Shown: one piece after another, positions 55,212 through 62,892 of the stretch
Layout: each line of letters starts with the position of its first letter
Position numbering within the stretch: the first letter of the stretch is position 1
NCBI RefSeq assembly: GCF_900177705.1
Contig: NZ_FXBA01000006.1
Span: forward strand, 1 to 64,000
Source: Fibrobacter sp. UWB15
GTDB taxonomy: Bacteria; Fibrobacterota; Fibrobacteria; Fibrobacterales; Fibrobacteraceae
Direction of reading: 5' to 3'
Length of the DNA stretch: 64,000 nucleotides
Translations under genes and position numbers: made by a program
Notes under the pieces: generated by a model
What the model was told of the DNA's origin: nothing
Seen by the model: the letters and a program-made list of their open reading frames with translations, nothing else
Databases searched by the model: none

Positions 55212-56324
55212 ATGCGTTTCTTTGTTCCGACAGATATTTATGTTGAAAAGGACTGCGTGAAAAAACACGCGAATCAATTGCTTTCTGTCGGAACGCGCGC
55301 GCTCATTATGACGGGTCGCCATTCTGCAGTAGCGAATGGCTCCTTGAACGATGTTGAAAGCGTCTTGAATTCCGGCAATATCCCGTTCCAGGTTTTTGAC
55401 GAAGTCGAAGAGAATCCGTCGACGGATACGGTGCGCAAGGCTGTTCAGGTTGCGCAAGGTTTTAAGGCGGACTTTGTCATTGGCGTTGGGGGAGGCTCCG
55501 CTATCGATGCCGCCAAGGCGGTGTCGTTGCTCCTGTTGAATCCTGCCGTCGATGCCGATGACCTTCACAAAGCGTCAAGCAGCCCTCTGGATCATGCGCC
55601 TGTCGTGGCTGTCCCGACAACGTGTGGAACAGGCTCCGAGGCGACGCCAGTTTCGATCATCACGAATCACGGGATTCAACTCAAGAAAAGTATTCCGCAT
55701 GTGATTTTCCCGGCGCTTGCGCTTGTTGACGGAAAGTATCTTGCCTCGGCAAAGAAACAGTTGATTGTGAATACGGCTGTCGATGCGCTTTCTCACATGG
55801 TCGAAAGCATTCTTAATATCAAGTCGAATGCGTTCAACCGCATGTTCCCGGAATACGGCCTCAAGCTTTGGGGCGAATGCAAAAGCGCGTTGCTCTCCGA
55901 TGCCGCTATCGATTCGGGCCTCTATGAAAAGCTCATGCTCACCTCGACTATTGCCGGCATGTCCATTGCCCATACAAGTACTTCGGTGCCGCATGGCATG
56001 AGCTATGATCTCACACTCCATGCGGGTGTTCCTCACGGACCCGCGGTCGGCTACTTCCTTGCCGCTTACACTGAGATCTGCGCAAAATTTGTGCCCGAGG
56101 ACGTTCAGAAAATACTTTCTCTTTTAGGGCTTAAGAATATTGAGGAATTTGCGGCGATGCTTCGCAAATTAATCGGGACTTGTACCATCCCGAGAGCTCT
56201 GCGCGACCAGTTTGCAGCTGCAATGAAAACGAATCGCTCTAAGCTGGACCTCGTTCCCGGAGCAATCACTGCTGCCGATGTCGACTTCATATACGAAAAG
56301 TCTTTGGTCGTAGAATCGAACTAA
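55212..56324 (+). CDS. iron-containing (group III) alcohol dehydrogenase
   Basis: A 370-aa NAD(P)-dependent dehydrogenase. The cofactor motif is GVGGGSAIDAAKAV, with 'VPTTCGTGSEATPVSII' following. Metal-binding residues lie in 'TAVDALSHMVES' and 'TSVPHGMSYDLTLHAGVPHG'. All are intact, so the enzyme should reduce or oxidise small alcohols/aldehydes; the substrate (butanol, 1,3-propanediol, lactaldehyde or other) is not readable. It starts 5 nt after the ribonuclease stop, suggesting one transcript, though the functions seem unrelated. A terminator overlaps its stop. Confidence 0.92.
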   Translation: MRFFVPTDIYVEKDCVKKHANQLLSVGTRALIMTGRHSAVANGSLNDVESVLNSGNIPFQVFDEVEENPSTDTVRKAVQVAQGFKADFVIGVGGGSAIDAAKAVSLLLLNPAVDADDLHKASSSPLDHAPVVAVPTTCGTGSEATPVSIITNHGIQLKKSIPHVIFPALALVDGKYLASAKKQLIVNTAVDALSHMVESILNIKSNAFNRMFPEYGLKLWGECKSALLSDAAIDSGLYEKLMLTSTIAGMSIAHTSTSVPHGMSYDLTLHAGVPHGPAVGYFLAAYTEICAKFVPEDVQKILSLLGLKNIEEFAAMLRKLIGTCTIPRALRDQFAAAMKTNRSKLDLVPGAITAADVDFIYEKSLVVESN

Positions 56325-56344
56325 ACCGTTTTAGTTTTTTTTGT
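56319..56344 (+). terminator. terminator overlapping the dehydrogenase stop
   Basis: AACTAAA/TTTAGTT hairpin followed by an 8-base T-run. A second hairpin CGCCCA/TGGGCG lies at about 56347-56365 between the convergent genes. Confidence 0.7.
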
Positions 56345-56376
56345 TTGCGCCCATTAGGGGTGGGCGGTTCTAGTTT

Positions 56377-56724
56377 CTATTTTTCTAAAAAATCCAGTGC
56401 TTCGCCGGCGAGTTCCACGCAGCGATTGCAGGGGATAATCTTGTTCGGACGGATTTCGCTGCACTTGGTAAAATTCTGCGCGCCGCGCCTGAAAAAGTCC
56501 TCGATGGCATCGGCATGGTCGGGCTGCATCATCTTTGCCGCATAGAGCGCACCGCAGGCACCGTTAGGAGCCTTGCCGCCGCCAAAGTCACGGAACATCT
56601 GTGCCGTGGCCGTTGCATCTATCTCGGACTTGCCTGTGGCTCGGGCATAACCATATGCAACCGACATCGCGCAATTACCACGCTTATCCGCATGGAATTT
56701 TTTAGAAATTTCTGCAATCGACAT
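56377..56724 (-). CDS. C_GCAxxG_C_C family protein (PF09719)
   Basis: A 115-aa cytoplasmic protein. The family cysteine pattern is visible: an early Cys (GNCAMSVAYG), the central GACGALYAA, and two late cysteines (FTKCSEI and CNRCVE). The family is thought to be redox- or metal-related from its conserved cysteines; no reaction is established. Start 56724 has AGGAA upstream, with an A/T-rich TATATATTA promoter further up. Convergent to the dehydrogenase gene. Monocistronic by its surroundings. Confidence 0.85.
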   Translation of the reverse strand: MSIAEISKKFHADKRGNCAMSVAYGYARATGKSEIDATATAQMFRDFGGGKAPNGACGALYAAKMMQPDHADAIEDFFRRGAQNFTKCSEIRPNKIIPCNRCVELAGEALDFLEK

Positions 56725-56804
56725 AAGATGTTCCTTTGTTAAAGACTTCTTAAGTTTAATATATAAAACTTAAAATCAAAGCGTGCAAACACCTGGTTGC
56801 GAAA

Positions 56805-56969
56805 TTAGAATGCTAATTGTTTTCTTGGAATGTAAATGGAATCGTGATTGATCCGACATGTTTGGCTTGCGGAAATTTCCACCGGCTCACCGATTTCAAG
56901 TTTTAAGACAATCGTTCCCTTGAAACTCGGCTTTTTATCGCGCACTCGCTTTAGATATTTGAGGTAGAT
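56805..56969 (-). pseudogene. decayed AgmX/PglI (TonB-like) C-terminal domain fragment
   Basis: On the minus strand, 54 codons between two stops read IYLKYLKRVRDKKPSFKG then TIVLKLEIGEPVEI, the core of AgmX/PglI C-terminal domains (IYNKYLK..PGFKGKVTLKFTIAP). Just upstream in another frame the bases read GLRS, the residues that normally precede this core, which indicates a frameshift. The tail after 'EIS' no longer fits and ends early. It has no start codon or SD. Most likely a relic; the remaining part of the 661-bp gap holds promoters, terminators and hairpins. Confidence 0.4.
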
Positions 56970-57090
56970 CTAGAACGGAGTCCAATTTTGCTGAATCCTC
57001 TTGAATGGGCCCATCATTGAGGCTTGTTATTTCCAAGATGCTTGCTCAAAAACTTTGCCATGCCTATAATATAAAATGTTTATTCATAGA

Positions 57091-57126
57091 TAAAATAAAA
57101 AACTCCGCAAACGATGTTGCGGAGTT
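57091..57126 (-). terminator. second minus-strand terminator downstream of pgk
   Basis: Perfect 10-bp stem AACTCCGCAA/TTGCGGAGTT with a 6-nt loop; on the minus strand it is followed by TTTTATTTTA. It backs up the terminator at 57163-57190. Confidence 0.8.
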
Positions 57127-57162
57127 GATAAATCCAGAAATTTTTTCAGTTGTGAGCAGAGC

Positions 57163-57190
57163 AAAAAAAGAGCCCTCGCGATGAGGACTC
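57163..57190 (-). terminator. minus-strand terminator downstream of pgk
   Basis: GAGCCCTC/GAGGACTC stem with one mismatch, loop GCGAT, followed on the minus strand by a 7-base T-run. Confidence 0.8.
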
Positions 57191-57228
57191 CTATAAAATC
57201 CAAAATTTGTTCAGAGGCTAGCGAGACG

Positions 57229-57363
57229 AGGCGGAGGGACCGAAGCTGTATAAATCATACAGCGAGTGTCCCGACAACGAAGTATCGCGACGCCTATGGG
57301 CAAATTTCAATCGCTACGCGATTGCTGATTCATCGGCTCGGAAATGCGAACGCAAGCGTTCGC
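57229..57363. repeat. structured noncoding segment in the pgk 3' region
   Basis: A nested structure is possible: AGGCG (57229) with CGCCT (57291), enclosing GGGAC/GTCCC (57236-57272), which encloses GCTGTAT/ATACAGC (57245-57263). Two more perfect hairpins follow: CAATCGC/GCGATTG (57308-57324) and GCGAACGC/GCGTTCGC (57346-57363). No coding signal is seen. It could belong to the 3' untranslated region of pgk or be a separate element. Confidence 0.6.
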
Positions 57364-57385
57364 GCTTCACTCGCCTCATAATCAG

Positions 57386-58642
57386 TTACTTATCCGTGAG
57401 GAATGCGACGCCCGGAAGAACCTTGCCTTCCAGGAGCTCGAGGGAAGCGCCACCACCCGTAGAGGTGTGGGTCACCTTCTTGTCGGCGCCGTACTTCTTG
57501 GCAGCCGTAGCGGTATCGCCACCACCGATCACGGTGATTGCGCCAGCAGCGGTAGCTTCGACGATTGCGTCGGCCATAGCCTTGGTAGCCTTTTCGAATG
57601 CTTCGAATTCGAACACGCCTGCAGGGCCGTTCCAGACGATGGTCTTGGCGGACTTGATAGCGTTCACGAAGAGCTTGGTGGATTCGGCGCCCACATCGAG
57701 GCCCATCCAGCCAGCCGGAATGCCTTCGGCGTCAGAGACTGCCTTGGTAGCAGCGTCGGCAGCGAACTTGTCAGCAGCGATGTAGTCGACCGGGAGGATA
57801 ATTTCCTTGCCGGCAGCCTTGGCCTTGGCCATCAGATCCGGAACGAGCTTTGCGCCTTCTTCGTCAAACAAAGAAGAACCGATTTCGATGTTGTTTAGAA
57901 CCTTCTTGAAGGTGAAAGCCATGCCACCGCCGATGATGATCTTGTCGGCCTTGTCGAGGAGGTTGTTGATGAGCTGAATCTTGTCAGCGACCTTGGCACC
58001 GCCGAGGATGGCGAGGAACGGACGCGGAGGATTGTTGAGCACCTGGTCGAATGCCTTGAGTTCCTTGTTCATGAGGAAACCGGCAGCGCGCTGCGGAAGT
58101 TCAACACCAGTCATGGAGGAGTGGTCGCGGTGAGCGGTACCGAAAGCGTCGTTCACGTAGACGTCAGCGAGCTTGGTGAGGCTTGCGCGGAAGGCCTTCA
58201 CGGCTTCCTTGTCGGCCTTTTCCTTAGTTTCGGTGCCATCGGCGTTCTTGATCTTGCGCTTGCCTTCTTCTTCGATGTGGAAGCGGAGGTTTTCGAGGAG
58301 GATGATTTCACCCGGCTTGATAGCGGCGCAGGCAGCTTCGACTTCCGGACCCACGCAGTCGGAGAGGAACTTCACCGGCTTCTTGATGAGTTCTTCAAGC
58401 TTCTTTGCAACCGGAGCGAGCGTGTACTTCATGTTCTTTTCGCCATTCGGACGACCCAGGTGAGAGGCGAGCACAACGGCTGCACCGTGATCGAGAGCGT
58501 ACTGGATGGTCGGGAGGGCGGCTTCGATACGCTTGGTGTTGGTGATTTCGCCAGTCACCTTGTCCTGCGGAACGTTGAAGTCAACACGGATGAACACGCG
58601 CTTGCCGGCGAGTTCGAGATCTTCGATAGAAAGCTTTGCCAT
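57386..58642 (-). CDS. pgk: phosphoglycerate kinase
   Basis: A 418-aa glycolytic enzyme interconverting 1,3-bisphosphoglycerate + ADP and 3-phosphoglycerate + ATP. Landmarks: '[14 protein letters not shown]', '[12 protein letters not shown]', 'LLENLRFH', '[12 protein letters not shown]', '[12 protein letters not shown]', 'WNGPAGVFE' and '[27 protein letters not shown]'. Somewhat longer than the ~390-aa average because of an insertion after [19 protein letters not shown] and a TATATTTAC box upstream. Confidence 0.97.
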   Translation of the reverse strand: MAKLSIEDLELAGKRVFIRVDFNVPQDKVTGEITNTKRIEAALPTIQYALDHGAAVVLASHLGRPNGEKNMKYTLAPVAKKLEELIKKPVKFLSDCVGPEVEAACAAIKPGEIILLENLRFHIEEEGKRKIKNADGTETKEKADKEAVKAFRASLTKLADVYVNDAFGTAHRDHSSMTGVELPQRAAGFLMNKELKAFDQVLNNPPRPFLAILGGAKVADKIQLINNLLDKADKIIIGGGMAFTFKKVLNNIEIGSSLFDEEGAKLVPDLMAKAKAAGKEIILPVDYIAADKFAADAATKAVSDAEGIPAGWMGLDVGAESTKLFVNAIKSAKTIVWNGPAGVFEFEAFEKATKAMADAIVEATAAGAITVIGGGDTATAAKKYGADKKVTHTSTGGGASLELLEGKVLPGVAFLTDK

Positions 58643-58679
58643 TGTAGCAATCCTCTGTTAGGGTTAAAATTTTACGGAT

Positions 58680-58688
58680 GTAAATATA
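58680..58688 (-). promoter_or_regulatory. promoter box TATATTTAC of pgk
   Basis: On the minus strand TATATTTAC lies 37 nt upstream of the pgk ATG. The leader carries GTAAAATTTTAACCCTAAC, nearly the same as in the glgP leader. Confidence 0.55.
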
Positions 58689-58800
58689 GTAAAAAAGAAA
58701 CCCCTTTGAATTGTTCTCCGATTTGTTTCATAGTCCGTGTAAATATTGATAAACATTAGGCTGGCGGAGAACATTATGTGCACGATTGTATATTATTAAA

Positions 58801-58843
58801 GCATTATTTTAATGCATCTATCTGCATTTTTTTATATATTTCC
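58801..58843 (+). promoter_or_regulatory. palindromes and promoter box before the 58874 gene
   Basis: GCATTA-TTT-TAATGC (58801-58815) and ATGCA/TGCAT (58812-58827) precede TATATTTCC (58835-58843). The palindromes occupy the place upstream of the promoter box where an activator or repressor could bind. Confidence 0.35.
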
Positions 58844-58873
58844 ATCAAAAAATTAGACCTTTTGGAGTAATAA

Positions 58874-59893
58874 ATGAAACGTTCACTTTTGATGGTCCTT
58901 TGCCTGTCTGTCGTATCCGCTTTTGCTGGCATTTACGATATCGAAGAATTTACCGCCCAGGATGCAGGTTCTCCTGACGATTACATTGTAGCCGAATTCG
59001 GTGGCGAATTGAAGGTCGCTCCGGCAGAAGAAGTTGCGTCTCTGCAGGCTGGCCGCATGGTTGTCCGTCAGAAGTTTGAAGACCCGTTCGGTGAATCTGA
59101 AACCTCTTACCAACTATACCAGGGCGGTAAAGGCGATGTTTCCTCAATGACTCCGATGACCGCCGAAGGCGTTGACTACTCCAAGCTCGTCAAGGCTAAG
59201 GTTTATACCCGTCGCGGTCAGGCTGCCGACAAGGATGTTGAAAAGGTTTATTTCGACGGTAAGGCTGTTTATGCTCCTGGTCTTTCGAACGCAGTTGTGT
59301 ATATCGATGGCAAACCGGTTGACTTGAAGGGTTCCGCTCCTGTTGCTGAAGAAGAAGAGGAGGAAGAAGAAACAGTTGCTGCCGCTCCTGCCGTTCCGAG
59401 CAGTCAGGCTGAAGAATGTGACGAATACGATCCGGATTGCGAAGACGACGATGATGAAGACTACAGCAAATACAAGACTTCCGCTCCGATTGATGACAGT
59501 GACTACACTGCTACCGATGCTGCAAGAGACGTGGGCGACCGTTTCGGTATTGCTGACGAAGTCCGTTTCTGGACCGCTGTCGGTCTTTCCGCTCTCGCTG
59601 TTACGGCTGCCGTGATCGGTATTATGCAGCATAGCAAGGCCAACGAGGCTAAGGACGCCTACGATGACCTGAAGACCTTGAACGCCCAGATCTTGAGTGC
59701 CTGTGAAGGCGACTCCAAGTGCGAAGAAATAATGGCTTCGCAGGTAAGGCAAGATACCTGGAGCCTGCGCGACTTGCAGAGGCGCATGGACGAAGACAAG
59801 AAGACCCAGGATTCTTACACTTCCGCTCGTAACATCTGGCTTGGCGTTTCCGCAGCCTCTATCGCTGGTGCAGTCGTTCTCTTTGTATGGTAA
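58874..59893 (+). CDS. exported acidic protein with two C-terminal membrane helices, unknown function
   Basis: A 339-aa protein with signal peptide (MKRSLLMVLCLSVVSAFAG). Residues ~20-165 form a soluble domain with strands such as VYFDGKAVYAPG and VVYIDGKPVDLKG. A strongly acidic linker follows (run of Glu after APVAEE, then CDEYDPDCEDDDDED). Near the C-terminus are two hydrophobic helices (AVGLSALAVTAAVIGIM and IWLGVSAASIAGAVVLFVW) flanking a charged helical stretch with two cysteines. No family recognised. SD TTGGAG upstream. Its last 7 nt overlap folB, so cotranscription is likely although the functions look unrelated. Confidence 0.8.
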   Translation: MKRSLLMVLCLSVVSAFAGIYDIEEFTAQDAGSPDDYIVAEFGGELKVAPAEEVASLQAGRMVVRQKFEDPFGESETSYQLYQGGKGDVSSMTPMTAEGVDYSKLVKAKVYTRRGQAADKDVEKVYFDGKAVYAPGLSNAVVYIDGKPVDLKGSAPVAEEEEEEEETVAAAPAVPSSQAEECDEYDPDCEDDDDEDYSKYKTSAPIDDSDYTATDAARDVGDRFGIADEVRFWTAVGLSALAVTAAVIGIMQHSKANEAKDAYDDLKTLNAQILSACEGDSKCEEIMASQVRQDTWSLRDLQRRMDEDKKTQDSYTSARNIWLGVSAASIAGAVVLFVW

Positions 59894-60252
59894 TAGAAAC
59901 CGGAAAAATCACGATACGTGATTTGGAGTTCAACTGCATTATCGGAACGCTCCCTTACGAGCGTGAAAATGTGCAGCCGGTTGTCTTGAATATTTCGGTG
60001 TGGCTCGATTTTTCTCTGGCCGCCCGAAATGAAGACCTTGCCCATTCAATTGATTATGTACAATTAGCTGACGACGTGCAGGACTTTGTCTGCAGGTCGT
60101 CTTTTCAGTTGGAAGAAACCTTGGTGCTTGAAACTGCCAAATATATCTTGAACCACTACCCCAAGACGGTGGCCGCGGAAGTATCTGTCCGCAAGCCCCT
60201 GTCGATTCCCCAGAGCGCCGGCGCTGAATCCAGCATCAAGGTGATTCGCTAG
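59887..60252 (+). CDS. folB: dihydroneopterin aldolase
   Basis: A 121-aa folate-pathway enzyme converting dihydroneopterin to 6-hydroxymethyl-dihydropterin. Family features: N-terminal 'ITIRDLEFNCIIGTLPYERE', 'SIDYVQLADDVQ', 'FQLEETLVLETAKYIL' and 'VSVRKPLSIPQSAGAES' with the conserved Lys. Normal length. The ATG is inside the end of the upstream gene. It overlaps the convergent comM gene by 4 nt. Confidence 0.92.
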   Translation: MVIETGKITIRDLEFNCIIGTLPYERENVQPVVLNISVWLDFSLAARNEDLAHSIDYVQLADDVQDFVCRSSFQLEETLVLETAKYILNHYPKTVAAEVSVRKPLSIPQSAGAESSIKVIR

Positions 60253-61784
60253 CTGCGGAAGGCGCGGTAGCGCAAAGCTTCTGACAGGTCTATAATTTCA
60301 ACGGAATCTGAATTTCGAAGGTCGGCAATTGTTCTGCCGACCTTTAATAGTCGGTAATAGCCGCGGGCGCTCAGGCCCATTTTGTCGGCGGCATTGATTG
60401 AAAATTTTTCGGTTTCGGCCGAAAGTTTGCAGCTGCTTTTGGCAAAATCTGAAGACATTTCCGCATTCGTCTTGAAGGGTGTGTCCTTGAACCGTAAACG
60501 TTGAATTTCGCGGGCGGCGCAAACACGCTTGCGTATTTCCGCCGAAGACTCGGCGAGTTTTTTTTGGGCGAATTGCGAGGCTTCGACGGGCGGGACGCTC
60601 ACTTGGATGTCGATGCGGTCAAGAAGCGGGCCCGAGATTTTTTCTTGGTAGCGCTTGCGTGCCTCGGGCAGGCACGTGCAGGCTCGCTTCGGGTCCATGG
60701 CGTAGCCGCAGGGACAAGGATTCATGGCTGCACCCATCATAAAACGTGCGGGCCAAGTGATGGTCCCGCTTGCGCGGCTAATCGAAATTTGGCCTTCTTC
60801 CATAGGTTCACGTAAAGCTTCCAGAACGCTGCGATTAAATTCGGGCAGTTCGTCTAGAAAGAGAACTCCATTGTGGGCTAGGCTCGCCTCACCCGGCTTT
60901 AGCCGGGTGCCACCCCCCACTAGCGACACCATAGAGGCGCTGTGGTGGGGGGTGCGGAACGGGCGGACCATGACAGGCTTGAAATCTTCGGCTTCTCCCG
61001 CGGAGCGTGCACACGAATGGATACGGGATGTCTCTAGGATTTCAAGCTCTGTCATTTCGGGCAAAATGCCCGGCAGGCATTTTGCGCACAAGGTCTTGCC
61101 CGCTCCGGGCGAGCCAACCATAAGGAAATTGTGGGCGCCTGCGGCTGCGACTTCGAGGGCACGCTTGACGCTTTCCATGCCGACCACGTACTTGAAATCG
61201 GGGATGTCTTTAGGGGTGTACAAGTTCTTGTTCTTGTCCTTGAATCCCTTTGCAACGTGGACGGCTCTGGCGACGCCGGATTCCAAAATCTCAACGCATT
61301 CCTTGAGTGTGTCGGCGCAAACATAGCGGACGCCTTCAACAAGGGATGCTTCTTGTTCGTTCGCTTTTGGAATGACTAAAATGTCTTTCGATTTTTCAGA
61401 CAAACTCATGGCGAAGGAAAGAACGCCCCGGACAGGCTTTAGCAGACCATCAAGTGAAAGTTCTCCGACAAAAACGAGATTGTCTAAGTCGGGGACATCG
61501 ATTTCTCCGGTGGCTGTCAAAAGCCCAATAGCAAGGGGCAAGTCCAGGGCGCTCCCTTCTTTTCGCAAATCCGCTGGTGACAGGTTTACCGTTGTTCGGA
61601 AACCCGTCACCACTTTGTCTACCGAACGTATGGCCGAAATGACACGTTCTCTAGACTCTCTTACTGCATTGTCAGGCAAACCAACCAAAGTGAATCCTGG
61701 CAGTCCCTGGGAGGCGTCTACTTCGACGCTTACCGGAACAGCCTTGATTCCAAACAGACAATAAGAACGGATTCGACGGAACAT
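60249..61784 (-). CDS. comM: YifB/ComM family Mg-chelatase-like AAA+ ATPase
   Basis: A 511-aa protein. The N-terminal ~190 residues are the ChlI domain ('VEVDASQGLPGFTLVGLPDNA', 'VNLSPADLRKEGSALDLPLA'). Then comes an AAA+ core with Walker A MVGSPGAGKT, Walker B-like VLFLDELPEF, and the 'RPFRTPHHSAS' segment. A Cys cluster 'NPCPCGYAMDPKRACTC' and the C-terminal helical domain are typical. ComM is known as a branch-migration helicase in natural transformation; other roles are possible. Starts 10 nt after spoVG, so both form one minus-strand operon. Confidence 0.92.
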   Translation of the reverse strand: MFRRIRSYCLFGIKAVPVSVEVDASQGLPGFTLVGLPDNAVRESRERVISAIRSVDKVVTGFRTTVNLSPADLRKEGSALDLPLAIGLLTATGEIDVPDLDNLVFVGELSLDGLLKPVRGVLSFAMSLSEKSKDILVIPKANEQEASLVEGVRYVCADTLKECVEILESGVARAVHVAKGFKDKNKNLYTPKDIPDFKYVVGMESVKRALEVAAAGAHNFLMVGSPGAGKTLCAKCLPGILPEMTELEILETSRIHSCARSAGEAEDFKPVMVRPFRTPHHSASMVSLVGGGTRLKPGEASLAHNGVLFLDELPEFNRSVLEALREPMEEGQISISRASGTITWPARFMMGAAMNPCPCGYAMDPKRACTCLPEARKRYQEKISGPLLDRIDIQVSVPPVEASQFAQKKLAESSAEIRKRVCAAREIQRLRFKDTPFKTNAEMSSDFAKSSCKLSAETEKFSINAADKMGLSARGYYRLLKVGRTIADLRNSDSVEIIDLSEALRYRAFRS

Positions 61785-61794
61785 AATGATCTAC

Positions 61795-62133
61795 CTATAC
61801 TACGGAAGCCTGATACTTTTCAAGGACGCAATTTTCAATGTGCTCGCGCAGATTCCTTGCCATGGGAAAACAGACGCTGCGGTATTCTTCACCCTTGAAG
61901 AACGGGTCTACAGGGTAACCCACAAACATTCCGTTTTCACCTTCCATGACGCGCAGACCGCGGATCAGAAACTGGTCGTTGAGAACAATAGATGCCAAGC
62001 CCTTGATATGTCCCATGGAAGGGCCTTCTCTAAAGGGATAAACCTGGACGCTGGTAACAGCGAGGCAGTCGAATGCGCCGGATGCATTCCATTCTTTCTT
62101 TTCTTTTTCGTGAGTCTTTTCTTTTGTAGCCAT
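61795..62133 (-). CDS. spoVG: SpoVG family regulator
   Basis: A 112-aa protein. After a charged ~22-residue N-terminal extension (KEKTHEKEKKEWN) it matches SpoVG: 'VTSVQVYPF', 'IKGLASIVLNDQFLIRGLRV', 'GENGMFVGYP' and 'REHIENCVLEKY'. SpoVG proteins bind nucleic acid (RNA/DNA) and regulate septation, sporulation or virulence genes in Gram-positives; the role here is unknown. A strong SD (CTAGGAGG) precedes the start. It leads an operon with comM. Confidence 0.9.
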   Translation of the reverse strand: MATKEKTHEKEKKEWNASGAFDCLAVTSVQVYPFREGPSMGHIKGLASIVLNDQFLIRGLRVMEGENGMFVGYPVDPFFKGEEYRSVCFPMARNLREHIENCVLEKYQASVV

Positions 62134-62277
62134 GTAGGCCTCCTAGTTTGTATGAGTTTTTGCTTTTCTTGAAGCAATCCCGTTTTGCAAAAAACATGCC
62201 ACTTTTTATGAAATCGAGGAATTGATTCAAAAAGCGCTGTTTTCTGTGAATGTGAAAATCTGGGGAGTGATTAAATC

Positions 62278-62304
62278 AGTGATTAAAACACTGTTTTAAT
62301 CACT
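62278..62304. promoter_or_regulatory. palindromic operator candidate AGTGATTAAAA-N5-TTTTAATCACT
   Basis: A perfect inverted repeat with 11-bp arms and a 5-nt spacer (CACTG) lies in the divergent gap between spoVG and the CBM9-like gene. A further direct half-site GTGATTAAA begins around 62266. The repeat runs into CACTTTAC, a possible promoter box 13 nt before ATG 62321. The geometry suggests binding of a dimeric regulator. Confidence 0.5.
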
Positions 62305-62320
62305 TTACTACCTTTTGAAT

Positions 62321-62869
62321 ATGCTCTTGAAACCGAATATGAACTGGGTGGCAAACCAGGGAAAAGCTCTTCCGACGGTTTTTGCCGAATGTGAACCTTC
62401 TTCGGATTGTTTTACGGTCCGTTTTTCAGTGGAAGAACCTTCGGACTGTTTCCGCGCCGAAGTCATGGAAGACAACGGTTCCAGCTGGGAAGATTCCTGC
62501 GTCGAAATTTTCTTGCAGAACCCGGCGAATCCGGCCGAATACTTTAACTTCGAAACTACGAGCCGAGGCTACTTGCTTGCTGCCCATGGTCCCGATCGTC
62601 ATTCCCGCACCAAACTTTCGCAGCAGGAAATCGATTCTGTTGTTCGTACTAAGGAACTTGCTAGCGTTGCCGGGAACCTGGTGTGCTGGGGCGTGACGGT
62701 TCAGATTCCGGCAACAATCTTTGGTCTAAAAAGTTTTGATGGCGTTTCCTTAAAAGGCAATCTTTATAAGTGTGCCGATAAATCAAAGACGCCCCATTAT
62801 CTGAGTGCGTTCCCGATAGAAACAGAAAAGCCGGATTTTCACCGGCCTGAATTTTTCCAAGAATTTTAG
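62321..62869 (+). CDS. CBM9-like carbohydrate-binding domain protein
   Basis: A 182-aa single-domain protein without signal peptide. Start 62321 is the first ATG; ATG 62339 (MNWVANQG) is an alternative. The domain matches the CBM9-like group (PF16011 type): 'FTVRFSVEEP', 'NGSSWEDSCVEIFLQNPA', 'EYFNFETTSRGYLLAAHG' and 'WGVTVQIPATIFG'. Such proteins bind sugar-related ligands; many members are exported, but this one appears cytoplasmic. No SD is obvious. Probable regulation via the palindrome at 62278-62304. Confidence 0.8.
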   Translation: MLLKPNMNWVANQGKALPTVFAECEPSSDCFTVRFSVEEPSDCFRAEVMEDNGSSWEDSCVEIFLQNPANPAEYFNFETTSRGYLLAAHGPDRHSRTKLSQQEIDSVVRTKELASVAGNLVCWGVTVQIPATIFGLKSFDGVSLKGNLYKCADKSKTPHYLSAFPIETEKPDFHRPEFFQEF

Positions 62870-62892
62870 TTTCGCGAATTTTAATTCGGCGG

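Noticed and set aside
54650..56324. Toxin-antitoxin or contact-dependent module based on the barnase homologue
   Set aside because: No barstar, immunity gene or polymorphic-toxin delivery domain is nearby; the next gene is an alcohol dehydrogenase. A plain secreted RNase is simpler.
57344..57898. 184-codon plus-strand frame antisense to pgk
   Set aside because: Overlaps conserved pgk motifs on the other strand and starts in a hairpin; no domain.
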